Shown: positions 36,986 to 46,850, counted from the stretch's first letter. The stretch: 64,000 bases of DNA from Novosphingobium lindaniclasticum LE124 (GCF_000445125.1 NZ_ATHL01000028.1:1-64000), one strand, 5' to 3'. Numbers and translations are program-made. Notes: generated from the sequence alone by a model not told the origin.

Positions 36986-38983
36986 TCAGGCGTCGATCAG
37001 TTCGGGATCGATCTCGCCGGCACGGTTCTGGATGAACATGAAGCGGTGCTCGGGGTTGCGACCCATCAGGCGGTCGACCAGATCCTTCACCGCGGCGCGG
37101 CCTTCGTATTCGGGCGGCAGGGTGATACGGATCAGCGAACGGCTCTCCGGCGCCATCGTCGTCTCGCGAAGCTGGCCGGGGTTCATTTCGCCGAGACCCT
37201 TGAACCGGCCCACCTCGACCTTCTTGTTCTTGAACACCGTCGCTTCCAGTTCGGCGCGGTGGGCATCGTCGCGGGCATAGGCGGATGTCGAACCTGCCGT
37301 CAGGCGATAGAGCGGGGGCTGGGCCAGGTAGAGGTGGCCGCGCCGCACGATATCCGGCATCTCCTGGAAGAAGAAGGTCATCAGCAGGGTGGCGATATGG
37401 GCGCCGTCGACGTCGGCGTCGGTCATGATGATCACGCGATCGTAGCGCAAGTTGTCGGCGTTGCAGTCCTTGCGGGTGCCGCAGCCGAGCGCGAGGCCGA
37501 GGTCCGCGATTTCCGAGTTCGCCCGAATCTTGTCGGCCGTGGCCGAGGCGACGTTGAGGATCTTGCCGCGGATCGGCAGGATCGCCTGGGTCTTGCGATT
37601 ACGCGCCTGCTTGGCCGAGCCGCCTGCCGAATCGCCTTCGACGATGAAGAGTTCGGTTTCGCCTCCGCCTTCACCCGAGCAGTCGGTCAGCTTCCCGGGC
37701 AGGCGCAGCTTGCGGGCGTTGGTGGCGGTCTTGCGCTTGACCTCGCGCTCGGCCTTGCGGCGCAGGCGCTCGTCCATGCGCTCCATCACCGCGCCGAGCA
37801 GGGCCTTGCCGCGTTCGAGATTGTCGGTGAGGAAATGGTCGAAGTGGTCGCGCACCGCCGCTTCCACGAGGCGCGCGGCCTCGGGACTGGTAAGGCGGTC
37901 CTTGGTCTGGCTCTGGAACTGCGGATCGCGGATGAAGACCGAGAGCATGACTTCGCTGCCGGTCACCACGTCGTCCGGCGTGATGTCCTTGGCCTTCTTC
38001 TGCTGCCCGACGAGTTCGGCGAAAGCGCGGATGCCCTTGGTGAGCGCCGCCCGCAGGCCTTGCTCGTGGGTGCCGCCATCCGGCGTCGGGATGGTGTTGC
38101 AGTACCAGGAATAGGAACCGTCGGAATAAAGCGGCCAGGCGATCGCCCATTCGACGCGGCCCTGCTCCGAGCCGTCGTCCCCGCGCGGGAAGTCCTGCGT
38201 GCCGGAGAAGAACTGCGTGGTCACGCATTCGCGGCTGCCGATCTGCTCGGCGAGGTGGTCGGCCAAGCCGCCGGGGAACTGGAAGGTCGCTTCAGCGGGG
38301 ATAGTGTCGTCCGCCAGCGACGGCGCGCACCTCCAGCGGATTTCCACGCCCGCGAAAAGATAGGCCTTCGAGCGGACGAGCTTGAACAGCCGTGCAGGCT
38401 TGAACTGCTGGTCCCCGAAAATCTCGGTATCGGGCGTGAAGCTGACGGCGGTGCCGCGCCGGTTGGGCGCAGCGCCAATCTTCTGGAGCGGCCCCAGGGT
38501 CGCCCCCCGCGCGAACTCCTGCGCGAAAAGCTCCTTGCTGCGAGCCACCTCCACCCGGGTATGGCTCGACAGCGCATTGACCACGGAGATACCCACGCCG
38601 TGAAGGCCGCCCGAGGTGGCATAGGCCTTGCCCGAGAACTTGCCGCCCGAGTGCAGCGTCGAGAGGATCACTTCCAGCGCCGACTTGCCCGGGAACTTGG
38701 GATGCTCATCCACCGGAATGCCGCGGCCGTTGTCGGTGATGGTCAGCCGGTTGCCTTCATCGAGGGTCACCTCGATGCGGTTGGCATGGCCCGCGACAGC
38801 CTCGTCCATCGCGTTGTCGAGCACTTCGGCCGCGAGGTGGTGGAGGGCACGCTCGTCGGTGCCGCCGATGTACATGCCGGGTCGGCGGCGGACGGGCTCC
38901 AGCCCTTCCAGCACTTCGATCGCGGAGCCATCGTAGGATTCCCCGCCCGCGGACGGGAGCTTGTCGAACAGGTCATCGGACAT
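36986..38983 (-). CDS. parE: DNA topoisomerase IV subunit B
   Basis: ATPase subunit of topoisomerase IV, which unlinks daughter chromosomes. 665 aa. GHKL ATPase: RRRPGMYIGG, AAEVLDNAMDEAVAG, DNGRGIPVDEHPK, GGLHGVGISVVNALS; TOPRIM: FIVEGDSAGGSA and IIMTDADVDGAHIATLL; C-terminal KGLGEMNPGQLRETTM. The start at 38983 (MSDDLFDKLP) is preferred; an upstream frame adds 43 odd residues through a hairpin region. Its stop is 9 bases from the convergent GT87-like gene. Confidence 0.97.
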   Translation of the reverse strand: MSDDLFDKLPSAGGESYDGSAIEVLEGLEPVRRRPGMYIGGTDERALHHLAAEVLDNAMDEAVAGHANRIEVTLDEGNRLTITDNGRGIPVDEHPKFPGKSALEVILSTLHSGGKFSGKAYATSGGLHGVGISVVNALSSHTRVEVARSKELFAQEFARGATLGPLQKIGAAPNRRGTAVSFTPDTEIFGDQQFKPARLFKLVRSKAYLFAGVEIRWRCAPSLADDTIPAEATFQFPGGLADHLAEQIGSRECVTTQFFSGTQDFPRGDDGSEQGRVEWAIAWPLYSDGSYSWYCNTIPTPDGGTHEQGLRAALTKGIRAFAELVGQQKKAKDITPDDVVTGSEVMLSVFIRDPQFQSQTKDRLTSPEAARLVEAAVRDHFDHFLTDNLERGKALLGAVMERMDERLRRKAEREVKRKTATNARKLRLPGKLTDCSGEGGGETELFIVEGDSAGGSAKQARNRKTQAILPIRGKILNVASATADKIRANSEIADLGLALGCGTRKDCNADNLRYDRVIIMTDADVDGAHIATLLMTFFFQEMPDIVRRGHLYLAQPPLYRLTAGSTSAYARDDAHRAELEATVFKNKKVEVGRFKGLGEMNPGQLRETTMAPESRSLIRITLPPEYEGRAAVKDLVDRLMGRNPEHRFMFIQNRAGEIDPELIDA

Positions 38984-39004
38984 CGGCAGGACTATAGGGT
39001 GCGC

Positions 39005-39028
39005 AAACCCGTGATCAAGCACGGGTTT
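39005..39028 (-). terminator. hairpin between LpoA-like gene and parE
   Basis: Perfect 9-base arms AAACCCGTG and CACGGGTTT with a 6-base loop, between the stop at 39084 and the parE start at 38983. There is no clear T-tract; it could be a weak terminator or a lone repeat. Confidence 0.5.
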
Positions 39029-39083
39029 GGGCTTATCCGCAAAGAGATGTTCACTTTCTGATCCTTCGTCCGGAAATGAACGG

Positions 39084-40241
39084 CTACTTGGCAAAGCCGC
39101 TGGGCGCGGCACTGATGACCTTGACCGCGCCGCCTTCCACCGCGCGGACCTCGAGCGCGCGCTCGATCAGGCCGTTGCGACCGAAGCGGAAGGGGCCGTC
39201 CACGCCGAGGAAGCCGCCGGGATCGAGCATTTCAGCGGCAGGGAAGGCCTTTCCGGGCATCCAGTCGCGCGCGACGCGTAGGGTGAGGAGCACGGAATCG
39301 TAGCCCAGCGTAGCAATGCGGAACGGTGCGGCGCCGAAGCGGCTGCGATAGCTCTTGGCGAACTGCGCGAAACGAACGTCGGAGACGGTGGAGAACCAGG
39401 CGCCGTTGAGCGCGGGGCTCGTCGCCAGTTCGCGCTCGCCGCCCCAGAGTTCGGTGCCGAGCAGGCGGACGCCCGCGCCGCCGCCCGCCGCGCGATAGGA
39501 CACTGCCGCCTTGGCCGAAAGGCTGCCGCTGTCGGCGATGAGCAGGGCGCCGTAGCCGCTCTTGGCCTTGATCCGGTTCGCTGCCGCCGCGATCGAGGCG
39601 GCGGAGCGGTCGTAAGTCTCCATGGCGACGACGGAGCCGCCGCCACTGCGCACGGAGGCGAGCAGCGAGCTGCTGACGCGCTCGCCGTAATCGCCCTTTG
39701 GCACGAGCGCCGCGAAAGTGCTCACGCCCTTGCCGCGCGCATAGCTGACGGTACGGGCGATCGACTGGCCGGGCAGGTTGCCGATGATGAAGACGTCTTT
39801 GCCGGCCGCCTTCTCGTCGTTGGAGAACGAGATCAGCGGCACATGTGCAGGCTTTGCCACGGCCGCCACCGAGGCGATATCGTCCGAGAGAAGGGGACCG
39901 AGAATCAGCTTGTTGCCGTCGGCAATGGCCCGGCGCGCCGCCTCGCCGGGATTTGTCCCCGTATCATAGGTGGTGATGCGCAGGTTCTTGGCGCCGGTAT
40001 CGAGCAGCGCCATGTTGGCGGCATTGGCCAGGGACTGGCCGACGCCGGCGTTGGGGCCGGTGGTCGGCACCAGCAGCGCCACGCGGTGACGCTCTGTATC
40101 CGTGGGGATATCGCCTTCCGGCTGCGTCGGGGCAGGGGCGGGGGCGGGAGCGGGCGCCTTGGGAACCACGGCGCAGCCCGCCAGGGCCACCATCGCTGCC
40201 GCCGCGAGCAGGTTGCGCCGGTTGAGGCGATTGTAGAACAT
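39084..40241 (-). CDS. penicillin-binding protein activator, LpoA-like lipoprotein
   Basis: A 385-residue lipoprotein with lipobox A-L-A-G-C followed by a Pro/Ala linker (APAPAPAP) and a periplasmic-binding-protein fold of the Leu/Ile/Val type (VALLVPTTGPNAGVGQSLANAANMAL, LGPLLSDDI, PLISFSNDE). This is the C-terminal fold of E. coli LpoA, which activates PBP1A; the TPR-like N-terminal domain of LpoA is missing. Divergent placement from rsmI next to yraN matches the E. coli order around lpoA. Start 40241 fits GGGGAG; the alternative 40271 nearly abuts rsmI. Confidence 0.86.
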   Translation of the reverse strand: MFYNRLNRRNLLAAAAMVALAGCAVVPKAPAPAPAPAPTQPEGDIPTDTERHRVALLVPTTGPNAGVGQSLANAANMALLDTGAKNLRITTYDTGTNPGEAARRAIADGNKLILGPLLSDDIASVAAVAKPAHVPLISFSNDEKAAGKDVFIIGNLPGQSIARTVSYARGKGVSTFAALVPKGDYGERVSSSLLASVRSGGGSVVAMETYDRSAASIAAAANRIKAKSGYGALLIADSGSLSAKAAVSYRAAGGGAGVRLLGTELWGGERELATSPALNGAWFSTVSDVRFAQFAKSYRSRFGAAPFRIATLGYDSVLLTLRVARDWMPGKAFPAAEMLDPGGFLGVDGPFRFGRNGLIERALEVRAVEGGAVKVISAAPSGFAK

Positions 40242-40282
40242 TGCTTGCCGCTCCCCTAGTCCTTGGGCCATGAGTTCCCGCG

Positions 40283-41110
40283 ATGGAACACACTCTCTCT
40301 TCAGGCCTGTACATAGTGGCCACCCCGATTGGCAACCTCGGGGACATCACCTTTCGTGCCGTGGAGGTCCTCAAGGGGGTAAGCGCGGTGGCCTGCGAGG
40401 ATACGCGGATCACCGGAAAACTCCTGCATCACCTCGGCATCAAGCGGAAGATGGTCCGCTACGACGACCATGCGGGCGAGGGCGACCGCGAGCGGTTGCT
40501 GGCGCTGATGGAAAGCGAGGCCGTCGCGCTCGTCAGCGATGCGGGAACGCCGCTGATCTCCGATCCCGGCTACCGTCTCGTGAAGATCGCGCGGGAACGC
40601 GGCATTCCCGTTACCAGCCTGCCGGGAGCCAATGCGGCGGTGATGGCGATGACGCTTTCCGGGTTGCCGAACGACCGCTTCCTGTTCGCCGGTTTCCTGC
40701 CGAACAAGGCCAAGGCGCGCGAGACGGTGCTGTCCGATCTGTCCAAGGTTCCGGCGACGCTGATCTTCTACGAGACCGCGCCGCGCCTGGAGGATGCGCT
40801 GACGGCGATTGCGTCCGTTCTGCCGGGACGCGAAGTCGCGGTGGCGCGCGAACTGACCAAGAAGTTCGAGGAATGCCGCAGCGGCACGCCGGAAGACCTC
40901 ATCGCACATTACGCCGCACACCCGCCCAAGGGGGAGATCGTCCTCCTGATCGCACCGCCAGGGGAGGAGTCGATCGGCGAAGTCGACGTGGATGCCCTGC
41001 TGCGCGCCGAACTTGCCCTTGCCAAGCCTTCCCAGGCCGCTGCCAGCGTGGCCAAGCTTACCGGGCTCGACCGCAAGGTGCTTTATGCCCGGGCGATGGA
41101 GCTCAAGTGA
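40283..41110 (+). CDS. rsmI: 16S rRNA (cytidine-2'-O)-methyltransferase RsmI
   Basis: Methylates the 2'-hydroxyl of C1402 in 16S rRNA. 275 aa, tetrapyrrole-methylase-fold protein with YIVATPIGNLGDITFRA, CEDTRITGKLL, SDAGTPLISDPGYRLV, LPGANAAVMAMTLSGLPNDRFLFAGFLP. Followed after 10 bases by yraN. Confidence 0.96.
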   Translation: MEHTLSSGLYIVATPIGNLGDITFRAVEVLKGVSAVACEDTRITGKLLHHLGIKRKMVRYDDHAGEGDRERLLALMESEAVALVSDAGTPLISDPGYRLVKIARERGIPVTSLPGANAAVMAMTLSGLPNDRFLFAGFLPNKAKARETVLSDLSKVPATLIFYETAPRLEDALTAIASVLPGREVAVARELTKKFEECRSGTPEDLIAHYAAHPPKGEIVLLIAPPGEESIGEVDVDALLRAELALAKPSQAAASVAKLTGLDRKVLYARAMELK

Positions 41111-41120
41111 GACGCCGTTC

Positions 41121-41483
41121 GTGAGCGGGCAGCGCGCCGAGGCGGAACGCAGGGGCCGCAAAGGCGAAGCCCTCGCCGCGTGGTACCTGCGTCTGACCGG
41201 TTGGAGCATTCGCGCGGTCCGGGTGAAGACCGGGCGCGGCGAGATCGACATCGTGGCCCGGCGCGGGCGAACCTTGTGCTTCGTCGAAGTGAAGTGGCGC
41301 GCCCGCCGGGCCGATCTCGACCATGCGATCGACCACTATCGCCTCCGCCGCGTGGCTGCCGCCGCCGAAGCCGTAGCGCACCGCTACGGGAAGCCGGGGG
41401 ACGACGTGAGGATCGACGTCCTCTTGCTGGCGCCGGGTTGCTGGCCTCGCCGTATCGTCAATGCCTGGCAGCCCGGCGCCTAA
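41121..41483 (+). CDS. yraN: YraN family protein (UPF0102), GTG start
   Basis: A 120-residue protein of the UPF0102 family with a restriction-endonuclease-like fold: GRKGEALAAWYLRLTGW, GRGEIDIVARRGRTLCFVEVKWR holds the D-ExK nuclease-type motif, and VRIDVLLLAP. Biochemical role unsettled. The homologous start is the GTG at 41121 (VSGQRAEAERRG), ten bases after rsmI; an ATG further upstream lies inside rsmI. The rsmI-yraN order is conserved across proteobacteria. Confidence 0.9.
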   Translation: MSGQRAEAERRGRKGEALAAWYLRLTGWSIRAVRVKTGRGEIDIVARRGRTLCFVEVKWRARRADLDHAIDHYRLRRVAAAAEAVAHRYGKPGDDVRIDVLLLAPGCWPRRIVNAWQPGA

Positions 41484-41589
41484 AGCTGCGGCGCTATCCC
41501 GAAATCATTCGCGCAGGCCGCGAAACTCGATTAAGCCGCCTTTCCGAAAGATACCGCTCGGTACAAATCCGCAAGGACCAGACTTTTTC

Positions 41590-42576
41590 ATGACCTTACG
41601 CATTGCCATTCAGATGGACCCGCTGGAATCGATCAAGATCGCGGGCGATTCCTCGTTCGCGCTCATGCTCTCGGCGCAGGCGCGCGGGCATGAGCTGTTC
41701 CATTACGATGTGCGCACACTTGCCTATGACGCGTCCTCGGGTGCGGCCGGGCGGCTGACCTGCTGGGGTGCGCCGGTGACGGTGCAGCGCGTGGAAGGCG
41801 CGCACTTCACACGAGGCGAGTACCGCCTGATCGACCTTGTGGCAGACGTCGATGTCGTGCTGATGCGGCAGGATCCGCCGTTCGATCTCGGTTACATCAC
41901 CGCCACGCACCTGCTTGAGCGGCTTGCCGGGCAGACCCTGGTGGTCAACGATCCCGTATCCGTCCGCAATGCGCCGGAAAAGGTCTTCGTGCTCGATTAC
42001 GCGCGCTTCATGCCGCCGACGTTCATCGCCCGCCGCATCGAGGACGTGCGCCTGTTCCAGCAGCGAAACGTGGAAGCCGGTTTTGGTGGCGACCTCGTCA
42101 TCAAGCCGCTTCACGGCAATGGCGGCAAGGCGGTGTTCCGCGTGCCTGCCGACGGCAGCAATCTCGGCGCCCTGATCGAGATGTTCGAGAACGCCTGGGT
42201 CGAACCGTTCATGGTCCAGCCCTTCCTTCCCGACGTGGCAGAGGGCGATAAGCGCATCGTTCTGGTCGACGGTGCGTTCGCGGGCGCCATCAACCGCAAG
42301 CCCGGTGCGGGCGAATTCCGCTCCAACCTGGCTGTAGGCGGTTCGGCCGAGGCCGCCGAGCTCACTTCGGCGGAAGAGGAAATCTGCGCGGCGCTTGCCC
42401 CGGAACTCAAGGCGCGCGGCCTTGTTTTCGTGGGCATCGACGTGATTGGCGGAAAATGGCTGACCGAAATCAATGTGACTTCGCCGACGGGCATCGTCGC
42501 GATCGACCGGTTCAACGGGACCGATACCGGCGCGAAGATCTGGGATGCGATCGAGGCACGTCACGCTGCGATGTAA
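41590..42576 (+). CDS. gshB: glutathione synthetase
   Basis: ATP-grasp enzyme that adds glycine to gamma-glutamylcysteine. 328 aa. N-terminal IAIQMDPLESIKIAGDSSFALMLSAQARGH, then VLMRQDPPFD, NDPVSVRNAPEK, KPLHGNGGKAVFR, EGDKRIVLVDG and the metal/ATP site TEINVTSPTGI. Start at 41590; the earlier in-frame ATG at 41461 lies in yraN. Glutathione made here could serve the glutaredoxin-type protein elsewhere in the window, but no regulatory link is visible. Confidence 0.97.
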   Translation: MTLRIAIQMDPLESIKIAGDSSFALMLSAQARGHELFHYDVRTLAYDASSGAAGRLTCWGAPVTVQRVEGAHFTRGEYRLIDLVADVDVVLMRQDPPFDLGYITATHLLERLAGQTLVVNDPVSVRNAPEKVFVLDYARFMPPTFIARRIEDVRLFQQRNVEAGFGGDLVIKPLHGNGGKAVFRVPADGSNLGALIEMFENAWVEPFMVQPFLPDVAEGDKRIVLVDGAFAGAINRKPGAGEFRSNLAVGGSAEAAELTSAEEEICAALAPELKARGLVFVGIDVIGGKWLTEINVTSPTGIVAIDRFNGTDTGAKIWDAIEARHAAM

Positions 42577-42609
42577 CCTCTTGGTTCGGCGGGCCTGGAC
42601 TGCTCCGCC

Positions 42610-43221
42610 ATGGATAAATGGGTCATCTCCCTGATCGAAAGCGGCGGATACTGGGGTATCCTCCTGCTGATGATGTTGGAGAACATCGTGCCCCCGATCC
42701 CCTCGGAGCTGATCATGGGCGTGGCGGGTATCGCCACGGCGCATGGCCGCATGGAGTTCCTGCCGGTGCTGCTTGCGGGCACGGTGGGATCGACCCTGGG
42801 CAACTATCTCCTGTTCGTCGCAGCCGACCGGCTCGGATACGAACGCCTCAAGCCCTTCATCGACCGCTGGGGCCGCTGGCTCACCCTGGATTGGCAAGCG
42901 GTGGAGCATGCGGGCAGCTACTTGCGCAAGCACGGTCACTGGGTCGTTTTCGTTCTGAGATTCATGCCCATGTTCAGAACGATGGTGTCCGTGCCAGCAG
43001 GGCTCGCGCACATGCGGCATTGGATCTTTCTGCTCTACACGGCTGCCGGCGCGGCGATCTGGAACACGTTGCTGATCATGGCAGGGCGCTGGCTTGGCCG
43101 GCGTTTCGCAGAAGCGGAAAGCTGGATCGGCTGGGGGACCGTGGCAGTCGCCGCGGCTGCGGCAGTATGGTACGTCTGGCGTGTTGCCACCTGGAAGCCG
43201 TCGAAGGACCGCGCTGGATGA
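42610..43221 (+). CDS. DedA family membrane protein
   Basis: A 203-residue DedA/VTT-fold inner-membrane protein. Typical segments: MLENIVPPIPSELIMGVAG, GTVGSTLGNYLLFVAADRLG, and the re-entrant arginine motif VFVLRFMPMFRTMVSVPAGLAHM. DedA proteins are undecaprenyl-phosphate or phospholipid translocases. It converges on xerC. Confidence 0.93.
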   Translation: MDKWVISLIESGGYWGILLLMMLENIVPPIPSELIMGVAGIATAHGRMEFLPVLLAGTVGSTLGNYLLFVAADRLGYERLKPFIDRWGRWLTLDWQAVEHAGSYLRKHGHWVVFVLRFMPMFRTMVSVPAGLAHMRHWIFLLYTAAGAAIWNTLLIMAGRWLGRRFAEAESWIGWGTVAVAAAAAVWYVWRVATWKPSKDRAG

Positions 43222-43317
43222 ATTGCGCGGACGGGTTCGCCCATCACGAAGTGGGGAGCGCGGTGAACGCAGGGGGTGACTAGCGCAGGGTGTGATGAGA
43301 GCCGGAGCCGCCGGACC

Positions 43318-44214
43318 TCACCCTTGCTCGCGCGGATGGGCGTTGCGGTAGACGTCGAGCATGGTCGCTGCATCTACTTTGGTGTAGATCTGCGTGGAAC
43401 CCAGGCTGGCGTGGCCGAGCAGTTCCTGAAGGCTGCGCAAGTCCGCGCCGGCACCAAGCAGATGGGTGGCGAAGCTGTGGCGCAAGGCATGGGGCGTGGC
43501 GCTGGCGGGCAGCCCCAGCACGGTGCGGGCGCGGGCGACGGCTTTCTGCACCATGCCCTGCGACAGCGGCCCGCCCTTGGCGCCTCGAAAGATCGGCGCA
43601 TCCGCTGCCATCGGCCACGGACATTTGGCAATATAATCCACGACGCCGGCGCGCACGATCGGCAGGAGCGGGACCATGCGCTGCTTGCCGCCCTTGCCGT
43701 TGACCATCAGCGTCTCGCCCAGCGGCAGAGCTGAGCCAGTGACGCCAAGCGCTTCGGCAATGCGCAGGCCTGCACCGTAGAGTAGGAGCAGTACGGCACG
43801 GTCCCGCGCCCCGATCCAGGGCTCGCGAGCATCTTCCTCGACCATTGCGGCAAGGTTGACGGCTTCGTCGGGCGTGACCGGTCTCGGCAGGCCCTTCTTC
43901 ACGCGCGGACCGCGCAGGCGCGGGGCGGTGGCATGAGCCACGCCGGCCTGCTCGCGGGCGAAGGCCAGGAAGCTCTTGAGCGCGGAAAGCTCGCGCGCGG
44001 CGGACGTATTGCCGATCCCGCTTTCCCGCCGCTCGGCCAGGTAAATCCGCAAGTCGCCCGCTTCAAGACCGACGAGAGCAGCCCAGTCGCTGGGCCTGGC
44101 GCTGTCGATCAGGCGCGCGGCCGTGGCGACGTAGGCACGTACCGTATGCGGGCTGCGCCGCCTGCCGTTCTTGAGGTGGTTGCCCCAGGCTTCGAGCAGG
44201 TCCGCCTTGGTCAC
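43318..44214 (-). CDS. xerC: tyrosine recombinase XerC, GTG start
   Basis: Tyrosine recombinase that resolves chromosome dimers with XerD at dif. 298 aa. N-terminal SAM-like core-binding domain (LLEAWGNHLKNGRRRSPHTVRAYV); catalytic residues Arg in GAGLRIAEAL, Lys in GKGGKQR, His/Arg in HALRHSFATHLL, His in LLGHASL, and Tyr in QIYTKVD. Starts at GTG 44214, five bases after the hemW stop, with CTGAGG upstream. Confidence 0.93.
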   Translation of the reverse strand: MTKADLLEAWGNHLKNGRRRSPHTVRAYVATAARLIDSARPSDWAALVGLEAGDLRIYLAERRESGIGNTSAARELSALKSFLAFAREQAGVAHATAPRLRGPRVKKGLPRPVTPDEAVNLAAMVEEDAREPWIGARDRAVLLLLYGAGLRIAEALGVTGSALPLGETLMVNGKGGKQRMVPLLPIVRAGVVDYIAKCPWPMAADAPIFRGAKGGPLSQGMVQKAVARARTVLGLPASATPHALRHSFATHLLGAGADLRSLQELLGHASLGSTQIYTKVDAATMLDVYRNAHPREQG

Positions 44215-44219
44215 GGACC

Positions 44220-45371
44220 TCAGGGCTCCACCAGATCGACGGGGACGATCTCGCCCAGCAGGCCGTCGAGCAGCGGCATGCCCTGTTCGGTGACCTGCAG
44301 CCGCGATCCTTCCTGCCGGACCAAGCCCTGCTTTTCGTAGAAGGACGCCTTTACCGGATCGCAAAGCTCCGCGATGGCCAAGCCGAAGCGCGCGGCCATG
44401 ACATCGAGGTCCACGCCTTCGCGCAGGCGCAGGCCCATGAGCATGGCCTCGCTCGCCTGTTCGCGGCGGCCGAGGTCGCGGTGTTCGTTGATGCCCTGCG
44501 CGTGGAGGTCGATGGCTTCGAGCCAGTTTTCGGGCTTGCGGTGGCGGGTGGTGGCAACGCCGCTGCGCCGTCCGTGCGCGCCGGGCCCGATGCCGCAGTA
44601 GTCCTGGTAGCGCCAGTAGGTGAGGTTATGGCGGCTTTCCTCGCCGGGGCGGGCGTGGTTGCTGATCTCGTAGGCCGGGAGGCCCGCGCCGGCCGTCATC
44701 TCGCGCGTAAGAGCGAACATGTCGGCACAGGCGTCTTCGTCCAGCGGCTCGAATTCGTGCTGGCGCACCATGGTCGCGAACTTCGTGCCCGGCTCGATAG
44801 TGAGCTGGTAGAGGGAGAGGTGTCCGGTGCCGTAAGACAGGGCATGAGCGAGTTCCGCCCGCCACTGGTCCAGCGTCTGACCCGGACGCGCGTAGATCAG
44901 GTCGAAACTGACGCGGGAGAAGCGTTCCTGTGCGACTTCAAGCGCCTTCAGCCCCTCTTGCGCGTCGTGCAGCCGGCCGAGAAAGCGCAGGGTCTGGTTG
45001 TCGAGCGCTTGCAGGCCCAGCGAGGCGCGGTTGACGCCTGCCGATGCCAGCGCCTCGTAATTGCCTGCCTCGATGGACGAGGGATTGCCCTCCAGCGTGA
45101 TCTCGATCCCGTCTGAAAAGCCCCAGAGCTTCTCCGCCTCGTCCAGCAGGCGCGCGACGAGGGCAGGGGGCATCAGCGAAGGCGTGCCGCCGCCGAAGAA
45201 GATCGAATCGAGCTTTTCCCCGCCCGCGACTTCGTGCTCGTGGCGCATGTCCGCCAGCAGGCCGGCCTGCCAGCGGTCATGCTCCACGCGCTCGCGGACA
45301 TGGCTGTTGAAGTCGCAATAGGGGCACTTTGCGAGGCAGAACGGCCAATGGATATAGAGCGCGCGCGCCAT
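44220..45371 (-). CDS. hemW: radical SAM family haem chaperone HemW
   Basis: Radical SAM protein (383 aa) formerly called coproporphyrinogen III oxidase-like; it binds haem and delivers it to respiratory proteins. The 4Fe-4S motif is in HWPFCLAKCPYCDFNSH; SAM-binding FFGGGTPSLMPP; SLGLQALDNQTLRFLGR. The C-terminal HemW region LTYWRYQDYCGIGPGAHGR follows. Lies between rdgB and xerC. Confidence 0.94.
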   Translation of the reverse strand: MARALYIHWPFCLAKCPYCDFNSHVRERVEHDRWQAGLLADMRHEHEVAGGEKLDSIFFGGGTPSLMPPALVARLLDEAEKLWGFSDGIEITLEGNPSSIEAGNYEALASAGVNRASLGLQALDNQTLRFLGRLHDAQEGLKALEVAQERFSRVSFDLIYARPGQTLDQWRAELAHALSYGTGHLSLYQLTIEPGTKFATMVRQHEFEPLDEDACADMFALTREMTAGAGLPAYEISNHARPGEESRHNLTYWRYQDYCGIGPGAHGRRSGVATTRHRKPENWLEAIDLHAQGINEHRDLGRREQASEAMLMGLRLREGVDLDVMAARFGLAIAELCDPVKASFYEKQGLVRQEGSRLQVTEQGMPLLDGLLGEIVPVDLVEP

Positions 45372-45380
45372 CGTGTCAGA

Positions 45381-46013
45381 TTAGCCCGGGAACTGCTCCG
45401 CGACCAGCTTGGCGAAAGCATCGGCCCGGTGGCTGATCTCGTGCTTCTTTTCGGGCGCGATTTCGGCAAAGGTCTGGTCTAGTCCGTCTGGCACGAAGCA
45501 CGGATCGTAGCCGAAGCCCAGCTTGCCACGCGGCGGCCAGGTGAAGGCGCCGTTGGAGCGGCCTTCGTAGACCACTTCCTCGCCATCCGGCCAGGCGATC
45601 GCCAGGACGCAGGAGAACCAGCAGGAGCGGTCCACGCCCGGCCCTTGCTCGCAAAGCAAGCCTTCGACTTTGCCCATGGCCATGAACCAGTCGCGACCGG
45701 ACTCACCTTCGAACCACTGCCGCTCTGCCCAGTCGGCGGTGTAGACGCCAGGCCGTCCGCCCAGCGCCGTCACCGAAATGCCGCTGTCGTCCGCCAGCGC
45801 GGGAAGCTGTGCAGCCTGGGCGGCGGCACGAGCCTTGAGGAGAGCGTTCTCGACGAAGGTCGTGCCGGTCTCCTCAGGCTCCAGCAGGCCGAGTTCGCCG
45901 GCGGAGACGCATTCGATGCCGAACGGCGCGAGCAGGGCGCCGATCTCGCGCAGCTTGCCCGCATTGTGCGTGGCAATGACGAGGCGCTCTCCATTCAGGC
46001 GGCGATTGCTCAC
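45381..46013 (-). CDS. rdgB: XTP/dITP diphosphatase (RdgB/HAM1), GTG start
   Basis: House-cleaning pyrophosphatase that removes ITP and XTP. 210 aa. [17 protein letters not shown] at the N-terminus, [49 protein letters not shown] and [13 protein letters not shown] are all family marks. The GTG at 46013 overlaps the rph stop (GTGA), giving coupled translation. Confidence 0.93.
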   Translation of the reverse strand: MSNRRLNGERLVIATHNAGKLREIGALLAPFGIECVSAGELGLLEPEETGTTFVENALLKARAAAQAAQLPALADDSGISVTALGGRPGVYTADWAERQWFEGESGRDWFMAMGKVEGLLCEQGPGVDRSCWFSCVLAIAWPDGEEVVYEGRSNGAFTWPPRGKLGFGYDPCFVPDGLDQTFAEIAPEKKHEISHRADAFAKLVAEQFPG

Positions 46014-46726
46014 CGGCCGACGGCCTTGGCCTGGGCGGCGAAGATGCTGTCGCAACCGATGCGGGCAAGGCGCAGCAGGCGCAGCAGGCCTTCCTCGTCG
46101 TAGGTCGCGCCTTCCGCTGTGGCTTGCGCTTCCGCGATCTTGCCGCCTTCGATCAGCACGAAGTTGGCGTCGGCATCGGCCGCGCTGTCCTCGATATAGT
46201 CGAGATCGAGCACCGGCGTGCCCTGGCAGATGCCGCAGGAGATCGCGGCAACGCGGCCGGTGATCGGATCTTCCTTGATCTTGCCTTCGGCCATCAGCTT
46301 GTCGACGGCGAGGCGCAGGGCCACCCAGGCGCCCGAGATCGACGCGGTACGGGTGCCGCCATCGGCCTGGAGCACGTCGCAGTCGAGCACGATCTGGCGC
46401 TCGCCCAGCTTCTTCATGTCGACCACCGCGCGAAGCGAGCGGCCGATCAGGCGCTGGATTTCCTGCGTGCGGCCGGACTGCTTGCCCTTGGCCGCTTCGC
46501 GGCTGCCGCGCGTGTGGGTGGCGCGGGGCAGCATCGAGTATTCGGCCGTAACCCAGCCTTCGCCCTTGCCGCGCAGGAACGGCGGAACCTTCTCCTCGAC
46601 CGAGGCCGTGACGAGGACGCGGGTGTCACCGAAGGAGATCAGCACCGAACCTTCGGCGTGCTTGGTGAAACCGGTCTGGATGTCGATAGCACGCATCTCG
46701 TCGGGGGTACGGCCGGAAGGTCGCAT
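46010..46726 (-). CDS. rph: ribonuclease PH
   Basis: Phosphorolytic exoribonuclease that trims tRNA 3' ends. 238 aa. [20 protein letters not shown] start, [49 protein letters not shown] and [20 protein letters not shown] are typical. AAAGGA precedes the ATG at 46726. Divergent from hrcA, an arrangement frequent in alphaproteobacteria. Confidence 0.96.
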   Translation of the reverse strand: MRPSGRTPDEMRAIDIQTGFTKHAEGSVLISFGDTRVLVTASVEEKVPPFLRGKGEGWVTAEYSMLPRATHTRGSREAAKGKQSGRTQEIQRLIGRSLRAVVDMKKLGERQIVLDCDVLQADGGTRTASISGAWVALRLAVDKLMAEGKIKEDPITGRVAAISCGICQGTPVLDLDYIEDSAADADANFVLIEGGKIAEAQATAEGATYDEEGLLRLLRLARIGCDSIFAAQAKAVGR

Positions 46727-46850
46727 GTGAGGTCCTTTGCTCAAGTTCTGATCGTCGATGTCCCGCGCGCCCCTAGAGCATTTTTGCGGCGGGTGGAAAC
46801 ACCTCCGGCGCGGAAAAATGCGCGCGATCGAATGGCTCCCGCGCATTTGG

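Noticed and set aside
43318..44214. Integrase marking a mobile element
   Set aside because: The tyrosine recombinase has XerC length and lies in a housekeeping operon with hemW, rdgB and rph; no attachment sites or phage genes nearby.
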